15,989 nucleotides of DNA from an uncultured Eubacteriales bacterium (GTDB lineage: Bacteria > Bacillota > Clostridia > Oscillospirales > Oscillospiraceae), in contig CAJLWS010000014.1 of the NCBI GenBank assembly GCA_905210385.1, positions 1 through 15,989 of the forward strand. Reading direction: 5' to 3'. This document shows, piece by piece, positions 7,765 through 14,618 of the stretch. Within the stretch, counting starts at the first letter, position 1; each line of letters begins with the position of its first letter. A program made the position numbers and the translations under genes. The notes under the pieces are model-generated. The model worked only from the letters and a program-made list of their open reading frames with translations. It did not search any database and was not told the origin of the DNA.

Positions 7765-8288
7765 AAAAGCGCACCGCACTTCTCATCGGTGGCTTAGCCC
7801 TTTTTGTCCTGCTCTGTTCGGGCTGCACCTCCGCTTTTACCAATGCGGAAACTTATTTTTCTAATACAGGAGATATTCTTTCCATCCTGTTTGACAGCAA
7901 CCAGTCCATAAATCCCAATGAAAGCACTACCGATTCGGCCGCCACGCAACTGGATACTCCAAGCAATTTTACTCTGGATGCTGATGGGAACTATTCCTTT
8001 GATGGTGTGGAAGGCGCTGAATACTATCTTCTCTATTTCTGCGCCCCCACCGCAACTGAAGATGGCGACGATTTTCTCTATTCCAGTCAGAACATCCCGG
8101 CGGAGAATGGAACCGGGTCTTACAGTGGGAACGTAAACGATTTGATCGACTATGCCTATGGCTCCTATCTGGTAAAAGTATTTGCCTTTCCAGAACTGGG
8201 GGATGCGAACTACTCTATGTCGAAGGCTGCCACTGCTGAATACACAGTATCCGGCGCTATCACAGACGGAACCGTACCATCCAAATAA
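7761..8288 (+). CDS. Predicted lipoprotein with FnIII-like domain
   Basis: The 175-residue product begins with MKKR, a hydrophobic stretch (6-18) and a lipobox-like LLCSGC with the candidate lipidated Cys at 22. The residue at -3 is Cys rather than Leu, so the box is imperfect. A low-complexity Ser/Thr/Asn linker (about 45-65) leads to a beta-rich domain (about 66-165; FTLDADGNYSFDGVEGAEYYLLY, YGSYLVKVFAFPE) with the rhythm of fibronectin type III-like modules. The start is set by ATGA overlap with the upstream gene and an AAAGGATG-type site. It lies in one transcript with the GH3 enzyme and the membrane protein. A role in binding or presenting glycan at the cell surface is plausible but not shown by sequence. 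Confidence 0.83.
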   Translation: MKKRTALLIGGLALFVLLCSGCTSAFTNAETYFSNTGDILSILFDSNQSINPNESTTDSAATQLDTPSNFTLDADGNYSFDGVEGAEYYLLYFCAPTATEDGDDFLYSSQNIPAENGTGSYSGNVNDLIDYAYGSYLVKVFAFPELGDANYSMSKAATAEYTVSGAITDGTVPSK

Positions 8289-8335
8289 GAAGTAAGCCGA
8301 CTCCTAACTATATATTATATCTATGAAGCTCAAAG

Positions 8336-8372
8336 ACCGCCTACCAGCATCTATCACTGGCAGGCGGTTTTT
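8336..8372 (+). terminator. Rho-independent terminator of the GH3 operon
   Basis: A 12-bp stem with one A-C mismatch (8336-8347 with 8357-8368) and a 9-nt loop is followed by T5 (8368-8372). It ends 24 nt before the integrase start, so it also sits in the integrase leader. An AT-rich stretch just before it (TATATTATAT near 8310) could hold an integrase promoter, but I see no clear -35. Confidence 0.8.
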
Positions 8373-8396
8373 ATATGGAAAGGGGTCAGAACAATT

Positions 8397-9812
8397 ATGA
8401 GTAAAACAAGACGAAATGGCGAAGGCTCCATTCGAAAAAGGAGCGAACACAGCTGGGAGGTACGGGTCTCCGGTGGGATCGACTTCGCAACAGGAAAGCC
8501 TACCCGAATTTCAAGATATGCGCCTACGGAGGAAGAAGCAGTCCGCTTACTTCACCAGCTCAGTTTTCAGTATGGGACCGATCAGGTCAAGATCAGCAAC
8601 ATGACATTGGGCGAATGGCTGGACCTGTGGCTGGCTGTTTACATGCGGCACTGCCTGAAGCAGTCCACCTATAACAGCTACGACAGCTATGCCAAAAATC
8701 ATTTCAAACCTGCCTTGGGGAATGTCCGGCTGTCCGATCTCACCACACGAATGCTCCAGCAGCTCTATAACTATAAACTGGAGCATGAAGGGCTCTCCCC
8801 AAAAACAATCCGAAATCTGAATCTGTATCTGCATAAGGCATTGAGCCAAGCCAAAGCAGAGGGCTTGATCTTAACAAACCCTGCGGAAGGCATCAATCTC
8901 CCCCGCTCGCAGAAACCGCAAATTGAAATCCTCACCAGAGATGAACAAGCCAGGCTCGTACAAGCCAGCTACCGGCACCGATATGGTGTATTTATCCGGC
9001 TTGTTCTGATGACAGGGCTGCGTTTGGGAGAACTGCTGGGGCTGCAATGGTGTGATATTGATTTTCGTACCAATCTGCTCCGCATCCAGCGCACGTTGAA
9101 TCGCTTGCAAAAACAGGACATTCCCGAGGATCACACAGGCCCTCGGACAGAAATCGTTATCCAAGAGCCAAAAAGCGAAAACTCGATTAGAAGCATCCCT
9201 CTGCTTGCCCCCGTTATCACAGACCTGCTGAATTGGCGGAAGGTCCAGGAGACGGACAAAGCTGCCATCAAAGGATATATGGAGAGCGGCTTTATCGTGA
9301 CCAATCCCATGGGTGATTACATAGAGCCGCGCACTTTTTCTGATTATTATCATCAAATTTTGGAACTGGCGGGACTGAGGCCCTTCACGTTCCACGCCCT
9401 TCGTCACACCTTTGCGTCCAGAGCCTTGGAGCAAGGGATGGACGAGAAAACCCTATCCACGATTTTGGGACATTATTCGGTGGCATTTACCATGGACACC
9501 TATGCCCATGTACTCACAGACCATCTGAATCAGGAAATGGGGCTGATGGAGGAACTGTACCTCATCAACATGACTACTCCACAGAACCTGATCTATCCCG
9601 TTATCGTGACGGCAACAGGCTGTGGATATCTATTTCAATGCCCAGACTTCCCAGAGATACAGCTGGACACACCCACTGTGGAGGCCGGAGCAGCTGCGGT
9701 CACTGCGGCCTTACGAGATGCTGTCGTGGCGATCCAGTTCCCGCCCCCTCCCAGTGAACCAGCCGGGATCACCCTCACACCAGGGCAGTTTTTGCTTCAG
9801 GTCACTGTCTGA
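8397..9812 (+). CDS. Tyrosine recombinase/integrase with HicB-like C-terminal domain
   Basis: This 471-residue integrase starts with an arm-binding-type region (NGEGSIRKRSEHSWEVRV, 7-24). A SAM-like core-binding domain (about 70-165) and the catalytic domain (about 178-385) follow. Catalytic residues are visible: R209 (TGLRLGE), K259 (EPKSENSIRSIPL), H333 and R336 (HALRHTF), H359 (LGHYS) and the Tyr nucleophile Y369 (MDTYAH). The usual protein ends near 390. Here about 75 more residues (399-471) read YPVIVTATGCGYLFQCPDFPEI... and resemble the HicB partial RNase-H-like antitoxin fold. No HicA gene follows and there is no separate start with a good ribosome site, so this is a fused domain. The ribosome site is AGGGG at 8381-8385. 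By family it integrates or excises a mobile element; the element's borders are not resolved. Confidence 0.92.
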   Translation: MSKTRRNGEGSIRKRSEHSWEVRVSGGIDFATGKPTRISRYAPTEEEAVRLLHQLSFQYGTDQVKISNMTLGEWLDLWLAVYMRHCLKQSTYNSYDSYAKNHFKPALGNVRLSDLTTRMLQQLYNYKLEHEGLSPKTIRNLNLYLHKALSQAKAEGLILTNPAEGINLPRSQKPQIEILTRDEQARLVQASYRHRYGVFIRLVLMTGLRLGELLGLQWCDIDFRTNLLRIQRTLNRLQKQDIPEDHTGPRTEIVIQEPKSENSIRSIPLLAPVITDLLNWRKVQETDKAAIKGYMESGFIVTNPMGDYIEPRTFSDYYHQILELAGLRPFTFHALRHTFASRALEQGMDEKTLSTILGHYSVAFTMDTYAHVLTDHLNQEMGLMEELYLINMTTPQNLIYPVIVTATGCGYLFQCPDFPEIQLDTPTVEAGAAAVTAALRDAVVAIQFPPPPSEPAGITLTPGQFLLQVTV

Positions 9813-9855
9813 CTGTGCAAATTTGATAAAATCGCATCGGTGTTTTTGACAGTCA

Positions 9856-9875
9856 ATTGGGGTAACATTGGGGTA
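9856..9875 (+). repeat. Tandem ATTGGGGTA repeat, possible integrase arm or att site
   Basis: ATTGGGGTA occurs at 9856-9864 and again at 9867-9875, an 11-bp period, 44 nt after the integrase stop. Short direct repeats beside an integrase gene are typical of recombinase-binding or attachment sites. No second distant copy was found by eye in the window, so the role is inference. Confidence 0.35.
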
Positions 9876-9907
9876 TAACAAACGCAGTAAACGCTCCAAC
9901 AACGCAA

Positions 9908-9942
9908 AAAAGTACCGTATTCTGTGCGAATACGGTACTTTT
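9908..9942. terminator. Bidirectional terminator between convergent genes
   Basis: A perfect 15-bp inverted repeat (9908-9922 with 9928-9942) with loop TGTGC has an A run on its left and a T run on its right. It can therefore end the integrase transcript on plus and any read-through from the minus-strand operon. Confidence 0.88.
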
Positions 9943-10081
9943 ATGGAGTGTAAGACCAATTGAGATATTTGCAAAAAGTCTTTATTCTCAAGGCTTCGCC
10001 GGTCTTCACTCATTATTTTTCTGCCGTTTTCGCTGCGATAGCTGCGGACTTTCCACTCGAGGGTCATTTTAGTGTTCGACC

Positions 10082-10146
10082 AAAAAAGATGTCCGCTTTA
10101 TCCATGCCGAAAGATTGACTGAGGGAAGCACCTGCTTCATCGGACA
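10082..10146 (-). terminator. Possible terminator or structured 3' end of the minus-strand operon
   Basis: Reading minus from just after the stop at 10149, TGTCCG (10146-10141) pairs with CGGACA (10095-10090). Inside is a small GAAGC/GCTTC hairpin, and T6 follows (10087-10082). The loop is long for a terminator, so a small structured RNA end is an alternative. Confidence 0.35.
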
Positions 10147-10148
10147 CA

Positions 10149-10508
10149 TTATCCAAGGAGTTCGTCCAGCAGGTAGTTGTATTCCGGCAGCTGATCCGTG
10201 TACTCTTTCATCCATTCCCGCATAGCTCGCTTTTCCAGATTGGTGGCTTCCGTGTAATCCTCGCTGTGCCCTTCCTGCTCCATAAAGTCGTATGCGAGAT
10301 TCTGATAGATCTCTTTCACCAATGTTTCGGGATCTTCCAGTCGTGTTACATCGGAGTCATCAATGGAATCCGCCGCAGGCAGGCCAAGCAGAACATACCC
10401 GAACTTTTTCGAATAGACCACATCGAGCAATTCAGAGCCTTCAATGTAGTTCTGGAATACCCCAAGGACCCTCTCAAGCTCACTTTTCTTTTCCTCTAAT
10501 GAACTCAT
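10149..10508 (-). CDS. Small acidic hypothetical protein
   Basis: The 119-residue product starts MSSLEEKKSELERV. This start has AAGGAG 8 nt upstream. An in-frame start 39 codons earlier would run through the putative promoter region and lacks a ribosome site, so I rejected it. The protein is acidic, with a predicted helical N-terminus and a C-terminal part rich in Glu, Tyr and Leu (EWMKEYTDQLPEYNYLLDELL). I recognise no family or catalytic motif. It is the last gene of the minus-strand group, 117 nt after the recombinase-like gene and with its own -10-like box, so it may be separately transcribed. Function unknown; possibly an element-encoded accessory protein. Confidence 0.75.
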   Translation of the reverse strand: MSSLEEKKSELERVLGVFQNYIEGSELLDVVYSKKFGYVLLGLPAADSIDDSDVTRLEDPETLVKEIYQNLAYDFMEQEGHSEDYTEATNLEKRAMREWMKEYTDQLPEYNYLLDELLG

Positions 10509-10569
10509 GGCAACATCTCCTTCCCGCCGGAATGACCGACTTTCCCGGTCTGGTGTATGTGGTTCTTTT

Positions 10570-10575
10570 ATTATA
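10570..10575 (-). promoter_or_regulatory. Possible -10 box for the small acidic protein gene
   Basis: A perfect TATAAT on the minus strand lies about 60 nt upstream of the start at 10508. The -35 at 17-bp spacing (TTCCAC) is poor. The operon transcript may cover this gene as well. Confidence 0.4.
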
Positions 10576-10625
10576 CCGCATTTTCTTTGGCCGTGGAAGA
10601 GAGGTGGGACGGGAACTTTTCCCAA

Positions 10626-11015
10626 TCACATGGTCTGTTCCATTGTTGCCACACGGAAATAACCATGAGAATAGGCGGGGGCCAGATCGATTTCGCCATC
10701 TGGGCAATAGACCCGGACTCCTGCTGCGGTCAGCTTTTCTCCAATCGCCGCCAAACCTTCGGCGTCACGAGCCAGACGGTCGCCGTTCATCACCAGCACC
10801 CGGTCATAGACCCCATGTCGTGCATCACGGATCAGCGTTCGAATGCTCTGTCGGTTTGCGTCCAAGCCGCTCTCATATTGGAGCATCTCTGCGGAAATCG
10901 AAAAGCCAAGCTGGCCGGCGAGGCTTCGGAGTGCGGTAAGCTGCTGGTTCATGGCGAGACGGTTGCTTTCCGTGGACGCTCCATCCACCCGGCAGTAAAG
11001 GCAGCACTTAGGCAT
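10626..11015 (-). CDS. Stand-alone serine-recombinase-like protein lacking the catalytic Ser
   Basis: The 129-residue product resembles only the N-terminal catalytic domain of resolvase/invertase recombinases: CLYCRVDGASTES, a QLTALRSLAGQLGF helix, YESGLDANR, LIRDARHGVYDRVLVMNGDRLARD and GVRVYCP. In active enzymes the first motif is YxRVS with the nucleophilic Ser. Here residue 11 is Asp, while R9 and the DRLARD motif are kept. There is no C-terminal DNA-binding part, so it should not recombine DNA by itself. The start at 11015 is chosen for AAGGAGG 9 nt upstream; a 14-codon longer frame has no such site. It lies 42 nt after the preceding operon gene. It may be a regulatory or vestigial recombinase domain (inference). 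Confidence 0.8.
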   Translation of the reverse strand: MPKCCLYCRVDGASTESNRLAMNQQLTALRSLAGQLGFSISAEMLQYESGLDANRQSIRTLIRDARHGVYDRVLVMNGDRLARDAEGLAAIGEKLTAAGVRVYCPDGEIDLAPAYSHGYFRVATMEQTM

Positions 11016-11057
11016 CTGATTTGACCTCCTTGAACGAATTTTGGAAGAAGCTGCCAC

Positions 11058-11369
11058 TTAGCCCTGACATTCATCCCGGATGAAATCGTACAGGACTTCC
11101 GGCTCCTTCAGGCACCACTTGGTTTTTTCATCATCGGTCCAGACTTCGTAGCCTGGGGCGGCCTCGTAAAGCCACCAGCTGATATAGTCGTACTGGTCGT
11201 TGACCGCTTCCTTCAGCACATCCAGCAAGGCGGCAAGAACCAGCGCTCCGCCCTCAAAGACGAAATGTCCATCTCCCATCATGGCGAGTGCCTTACTGAA
11301 CTGTTCGTCTCGATCCTTTTGCGCTTGGATCTTTCGCAGGGCTTCACAGAAGGTTTCCTTGGACAGCAT
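11058..11369 (-). CDS. Hypothetical protein of mobile-element type
   Basis: The 103-residue product starts MLSKETFCEALRKIQ. Its ATG overlaps the preceding stop by one base (TAATG), with GGGAGGGGG upstream. Features are an N-terminal helical region, the segment GDGHFVFEGGALVLAALLDVLKEAVND, and an aromatic middle (YDYISWWLYEAAPGYEVWTDD) ending LYDFIRDECQG. From memory, similar short proteins occur in clostridial conjugative or phage-like elements, but I cannot name a family or function. It is cotranscribed and probably translationally coupled with the RHH-like gene. Confidence 0.8.
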   Translation of the reverse strand: MLSKETFCEALRKIQAQKDRDEQFSKALAMMGDGHFVFEGGALVLAALLDVLKEAVNDQYDYISWWLYEAAPGYEVWTDDEKTKWCLKEPEVLYDFIRDECQG

Positions 11370-11593
11370 TAAAGTCCCCCTCCCGGATTCTCCCCCTCCG
11401 CTTCCTGTTCGGCTTTCCATTTCAGAAGCAAGGAGATGGCCAACTCCTGAGTAGCGGGATTGACGCAGAACTCGAAAAACTTCACAGCCAACATTTCTGG
11501 CGTCAGCCCCATCGGGGCGATCACCGCTTCCAACTGTTCCAGAAGCTCCGCATCTACTTGGATTTCCACGAGCTCATATTGCTTTTCATCCAT
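11369..11593 (-). CDS. RelB/DinJ-like ribbon-helix-helix protein
   Basis: The 74-residue product carries VEIQVDAELLEQLEAVIAPMGLTPEMLAVKFFEFCV (about 8-43), the strand-helix-helix pattern of RelB/DinJ-type RHH antitoxins and small repressors. The C-terminal tail is helical and then Gly-rich. Its start overlaps the upstream gene by 8 nt (ATGGATGA) and its stop overlaps the next start (TAATG). RHH proteins usually dimerise, bind DNA operators and, in toxin-antitoxin pairs, neutralise a RelE-like toxin. No toxin-like gene is adjacent, so a regulator is as likely as an antitoxin. Confidence 0.72.
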   Translation of the reverse strand: MDEKQYELVEIQVDAELLEQLEAVIAPMGLTPEMLAVKFFEFCVNPATQELAISLLLKWKAEQEAEGENPGGGL

Positions 11594-12470
11594 GGTGCGT
11601 TTCCTCGCCTTCCGAAGATTCCTTCCGCAACTCGTCCAGTCGCTGCCGGAACAGCTCCTGGAGCTCCTTCCAGACCTGCGGCTGCTTGAGGGTCACTATC
11701 GGCTGGTTCAGTTCCCGCTCCAGATCGGCGACAGCCACCGAAAGCGTCTTTTCATCGAACAACTGGTAGTGGCGACGAAGATACTGGACGACCGCCGCAC
11801 TCTCCTCATCTTCGCTGCGCATGGCATAGCGGAGGGCGCTGTTGATGACACAGGAAAAGTCATCCACATAGTCAAGGTTGAACCAGGAGGCTGGGCAGAG
11901 AACCAGGTCATCTTTGCCTTCCTCGGTGATCACCAGCCCAATGTCCTCGCGGCTTATCCTTTCCAGCACGGTGTCCAGGTCATCTGCCAGTGCCTGGCGT
12001 GAGATGCGTTCCATGTTTTCCAGAGGTTGCAGAATCGGCATCCTTTCTTTCCTCCTATCGTATTCTTTGATTTTGCCAGATGTAAGCACTCGGCTTAAGC
12101 CGTGCCACACTTGCGGATATGGCTCCTGCTCTCCATATCGACTCAAATGTTCGCTGATCTTTGCTGCGGCGGCGGAACGGGCAGCCGCATCAAGACGGCT
12201 CAGGTTCCGGCAGGTAAATTCTGCAGCTATGCCGGGCATATAGGTGTGCCGCCCCAGACTGTACTGGATCGCCGCCAGAACGATATGCCGCTGCCCTCCA
12301 TCTAAAATGGGAGCGAGGATTCTCACGGAGAACAGCAGCCCGGTGCTTCCTTTTTGGGACTGGAGAGAGAGGCCGTTTCGCTCGGCTCGTTCCATCGTGT
12401 GCGTCCAGTCCTGCCGTGCGATGAAACCGGCTACAGGAGCCACCTCATAAAAGCCTTTTTTATGTCTCAC
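11586..12470 (-). CDS. Two-part protein: unknown N-domain fused to Phd/YefM-like region
   Basis: The 294-residue frame starts at GTG 12470, overlapping the upstream stop (GTGA) with GAGGTG before it. The N-part (1-135; HIVLAAIQYSLGRHTYMPG, RNLSRLDAAARSAAAAKISEHL) resembles, from memory, a domain of phage and element proteins with an IxYxLGR motif and no known function. The C-part begins at M144 (MPILQPLENMERISRQALADDLDTVLERISREDIGLVITEEGKDDLVLCPASWF). It looks like Phd/YefM antitoxins, then continues as a helical acidic tail. M144 (12041-12039) has its own AGGAGG-type site, so a shorter 151-residue protein (11586-12041) may also be made. Whether this is a true fusion or two overlapping in-frame products cannot be settled here. 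Confidence 0.72.
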   Translation of the reverse strand: MRHKKGFYEVAPVAGFIARQDWTHTMERAERNGLSLQSQKGSTGLLFSVRILAPILDGGQRHIVLAAIQYSLGRHTYMPGIAAEFTCRNLSRLDAAARSAAAAKISEHLSRYGEQEPYPQVWHGLSRVLTSGKIKEYDRRKERMPILQPLENMERISRQALADDLDTVLERISREDIGLVITEEGKDDLVLCPASWFNLDYVDDFSCVINSALRYAMRSEDEESAAVVQYLRRHYQLFDEKTLSVAVADLERELNQPIVTLKQPQVWKELQELFRQRLDELRKESSEGEETHHG

Positions 12471-13030
12471 GGCTGCACCTCAAGCCCGGCTTTTGACTGA
12501 CCTTTATACAGAAGATTGTTGGCCTCCATCTCCTCAAAGGTGACCGGCTCGAAGTGATTGACATCCACTCCGGCATTCAGCATTCTCTCGTTTGCCTGGA
12601 TGAGCGGCCAGTAATCCGCGTCGGTATTGCCGTGGATGTGGCCAAAGACCATGTAGCAGCGCATGATGTGAGGCCAAGACATCATGGGGTAGTGACAAAG
12701 TGTGTACTGCCGCTTCCCGTCTGCGACATACAGCAGGTTATTGACGCTTTCAAAGAATCGTTCTGTCTGACAACTCCTGATCCATCCCCTGTCATGATTC
12801 CCAAGGATGAGATGTTTCTTCCCCCGCAGCCGCCGCAGGTATTCCTCCGGCGGCTTTTGGCTGCGGTAGATCAGGTCGCCGAGGATATAGACAGTATCCT
12901 TCCCTGTGACCTTGTGGTTCCAGTTTTCGATGAGAGTTTCGTCCATCTCCTCGATACTGGAAAAGGGCCGATTGCAAAGGCGGATGCAGTTTTCGTGACC
13001 GAGATGCAGGTCAGAGGTAAAGAAGATCAT
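12467..13030 (-). CDS. Calcineurin-like metallophosphoesterase (short form)
   Basis: The 187-residue product has all metal-binding motifs of the calcineurin-like phosphoesterase fold: SDLHLGH (D7, H9), ILGDLIYR (D52), LGNHD (N78, H79), CHYP (H113) and FGHIHG (H131, H133). It is a single-domain, cytoplasmic-looking enzyme without signal or membrane segment. By family it hydrolyses phosphodiester or phosphomonoester bonds using two metal ions; the substrate is unknown. The start follows AAGGAGG and overlaps the upstream stop (ATGA). It is the second phosphoesterase in the operon and differs in length and motifs from the one at 14615-15334, so they are not a simple recent duplication. Confidence 0.9.
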   Translation of the reverse strand: MIFFTSDLHLGHENCIRLCNRPFSSIEEMDETLIENWNHKVTGKDTVYILGDLIYRSQKPPEEYLRRLRGKKHLILGNHDRGWIRSCQTERFFESVNNLLYVADGKRQYTLCHYPMMSWPHIMRCYMVFGHIHGNTDADYWPLIQANERMLNAGVDVNHFEPVTFEEMEANNLLYKGQSKAGLEVQP

Positions 13031-14271
13031 GGGGTTTCACCCTCCTTCTTCATCCTGGGAACTGGGATTGGCTGCCATCGGCAGTATTTTGCAAGTTCAT
13101 CCTGACGCTCCCGAGGCAGGTTCATAAAATCGACAATGCTCTCTCCCGGAAACCTGTCGTGGCAGTAGGCGGGAAAGACTCCCTCCGGCACGATGCCGAT
13201 GGACTCCGCTCCGGTCAGGCGGGCCTTCAGTTCCTCTGCGTTTCGGATGCATACGGGAACGCCTGCCCGATAAAGCGCCAGGAAGAAACGGACCGCCTCA
13301 ATCGTCCGGGTCTCCGCAAGACCGGCCACCACCAGATAGTAGCCATGCGCATCTTGGTGTACGATGCAGTCGATATGGGTGCTGTTGCCGCCCCGGCATA
13401 CCTCCCAGGGGTGACCGGTGCGGGGACGCTCCTTCAGCCACCGTGCAAAAGCTTCGGGGGAATCTCCGCCCAGCTTGGACAGTCCCTCGTCCCGCCCATC
13501 GGCGTGGAGAGCGTACTGCTCTTTTTCCGATTTCTCCGTTCCAGTGTATCCCATGGCCCGATAGCCCAGGGCACAGAAGTGATAGAATTCGTTTGCGGTC
13601 ACGGATGGGAGCCGCTTGTTATTTTCCAAAGGATACCCAACCGCCGAGGTGAGAAACTCCTCCACCTCCTGCTGGGAGAAGTCCTGGAAGAACTCCTCCT
13701 TCCACTGTGGGAATACCCTCCACAGATCCCGGCGCAGGATGGTTCCGGTTCGATGCCAGATGGGCAGCTCCCGCTCCACCAGTTCCTGATAAGAACCGGT
13801 TTCCACCATCTGAACGGTGTCCCGTACCGCACCCTCCAGCCAGGCGGTGAATGGGGCGATGTCATAGGGGAAGGCGCGCTCTTTGCGGCTGTCCACCTCC
13901 AGCACATGCCGATGCCCCAAGAATATTGCCCGATACCCGATCTTCTGATCCTCGCCGGCGGCAAAGTGGAACCACGCTGCCTCCTCCGGGAACTCGGAAT
14001 GCCACCAGGTTTCAAACTCCTCAAAGCTCTCCACCTGGCCGTCCGCCCGCAGCTCCTCAAAGCTGCCGAAGTCTTCAATGGTACCTCGCTCCGCACGGAG
14101 CCATAGTTTCCAGCTTGTGTTCTCCGGGCCTGGCTCCAGCCGGTGGAGAAGGCGGAAGATCCGGTCGATGGCCGCATAGGATGTCTCGTCATAGGTGAAG
14201 GAGCAGTTGATGTTTCGGTATTCCACCCGACCCAGCCAGTTGATGTAATGCTTGATCTCCGGCGCTTTCAT
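13027..14271 (-). CDS. Large hypothetical protein, 414 residues
   Basis: The start is set by GGAGGTGG 7 nt upstream and ATGA overlap with the upstream gene. The stop overlaps the phosphoesterase start (ATGA). The protein is soluble, acidic and rich in Trp, Phe, Tyr and Glu, with no signal peptide or membrane helix. Visible parts are an N-terminal KHYINWLGRVEYRNINCSF segment, a middle IGYRAIFLGHRHVLEVDSR region followed by RDLWRVFPQWKEEFFQDFSQQEVEEFL, and a C-terminal part with HIDCIVHQDAHGYYLVVAGL and FPAYCHDRFPGESIVDF. I recognise no family or catalytic triad. Tight coupling to two phosphoesterases suggests a partner or substrate-recognition role, but that is inference. Confidence 0.82.
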   Translation of the reverse strand: MKAPEIKHYINWLGRVEYRNINCSFTYDETSYAAIDRIFRLLHRLEPGPENTSWKLWLRAERGTIEDFGSFEELRADGQVESFEEFETWWHSEFPEEAAWFHFAAGEDQKIGYRAIFLGHRHVLEVDSRKERAFPYDIAPFTAWLEGAVRDTVQMVETGSYQELVERELPIWHRTGTILRRDLWRVFPQWKEEFFQDFSQQEVEEFLTSAVGYPLENNKRLPSVTANEFYHFCALGYRAMGYTGTEKSEKEQYALHADGRDEGLSKLGGDSPEAFARWLKERPRTGHPWEVCRGGNSTHIDCIVHQDAHGYYLVVAGLAETRTIEAVRFFLALYRAGVPVCIRNAEELKARLTGAESIGIVPEGVFPAYCHDRFPGESIVDFMNLPRERQDELAKYCRWQPIPVPRMKKEGETP

Positions 14272-14618
14272 GTTTCCACCTCCTCAGTATCCGTATCCCC
14301 ATCCTCCGTTTCCTCAAACTGGAGCCGGAAGAGGGCTGTGTGCTCTCCCACAAGAGCGGGGTATTTGTAATAGACATGGCGGCAGAGGGTTTTGTACAGT
14401 TCAAGGAGCCTCGGATTATCTCCGAAGTCCACAAGCCCGTCCATGATTCGCTCGATCTCCCGCTCCTCGGTGATCCTGCCGTTCAACACCTGTTCTACCA
14501 AACGGCTGTATTGCTGATATGCGGCGTCCATTAGGCGGGAAATCTCCTGGACGATCTCACGGATTGCGGCAAAGCACGCCTCCTGCTCCTTGGCCTCCGG
14601 CCTTTCTTCCTCTGTCAT
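14268..14618 (-). CDS. Small acidic helical hypothetical protein
   Basis: The 116-residue product starts at an ATG overlapping the phosphoesterase stop (ATGA), with GGGAGGGG upstream. It is predicted to be almost wholly helical (CFAAIREIVQEISRLMDAAYQQYSRLVEQVL, ITEEREIERIMDGLVDF, LLELYKTLCRHVYYKY) and ends in a very acidic tail (EETEDGDTDTEEVET). I see no domain of known function. The form suits a small partner protein or inhibitor of a neighbour; sequence alone does not show which. Confidence 0.8.
   Translation of the reverse strand: MTEEERPEAKEQEACFAAIREIVQEISRLMDAAYQQYSRLVEQVLNGRITEEREIERIMDGLVDFGDNPRLLELYKTLCRHVYYKYPALVGEHTALFRLQFEETEDGDTDTEEVET

Larger units (their letters stand above)
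9813..10148. other. Convergent intergenic region
   Basis: These 336 nt lie between the convergent integrase and minus-strand operon. They contain a paired ATTGGGGTA repeat (9856-9875), a strong bidirectional hairpin (9908-9942) and a structured stretch with a minus-strand T6 run (10082-10146). A minus-strand frame crosses the hairpin and the integrase 3' end and is not believed to be a gene. Confidence 0.55.

Noticed and set aside
9570..9812. Separate HicB antitoxin gene at the integrase 3' end
   Set aside because: No good ribosome site before the internal ATG at 9570 and no HicA toxin gene nearby; better read as a fused domain.
9846..9879. Promoter TTGACA ... TATAAC after the integrase
   Set aside because: Spacing is about 22 bp, too long, and no gene follows on the plus strand.
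9711..10067. Minus-strand frame after the integrase
   Set aside because: It crosses the strong terminator hairpin and the integrase 3' end, with no ribosome site; coding is unlikely.
10611..10623. Short GGGAA/TTCCC hairpin after the recombinase-like gene as terminator
   Set aside because: Only a 5-bp stem with a 3-nt loop and no T run on the minus strand.
13159..14106. 315-codon plus-strand frame opposite the 414-residue gene
   Set aside because: No ribosome site or motif. The minus frame is coupled at both ends by ATGA overlaps and has strong ribosome sites.
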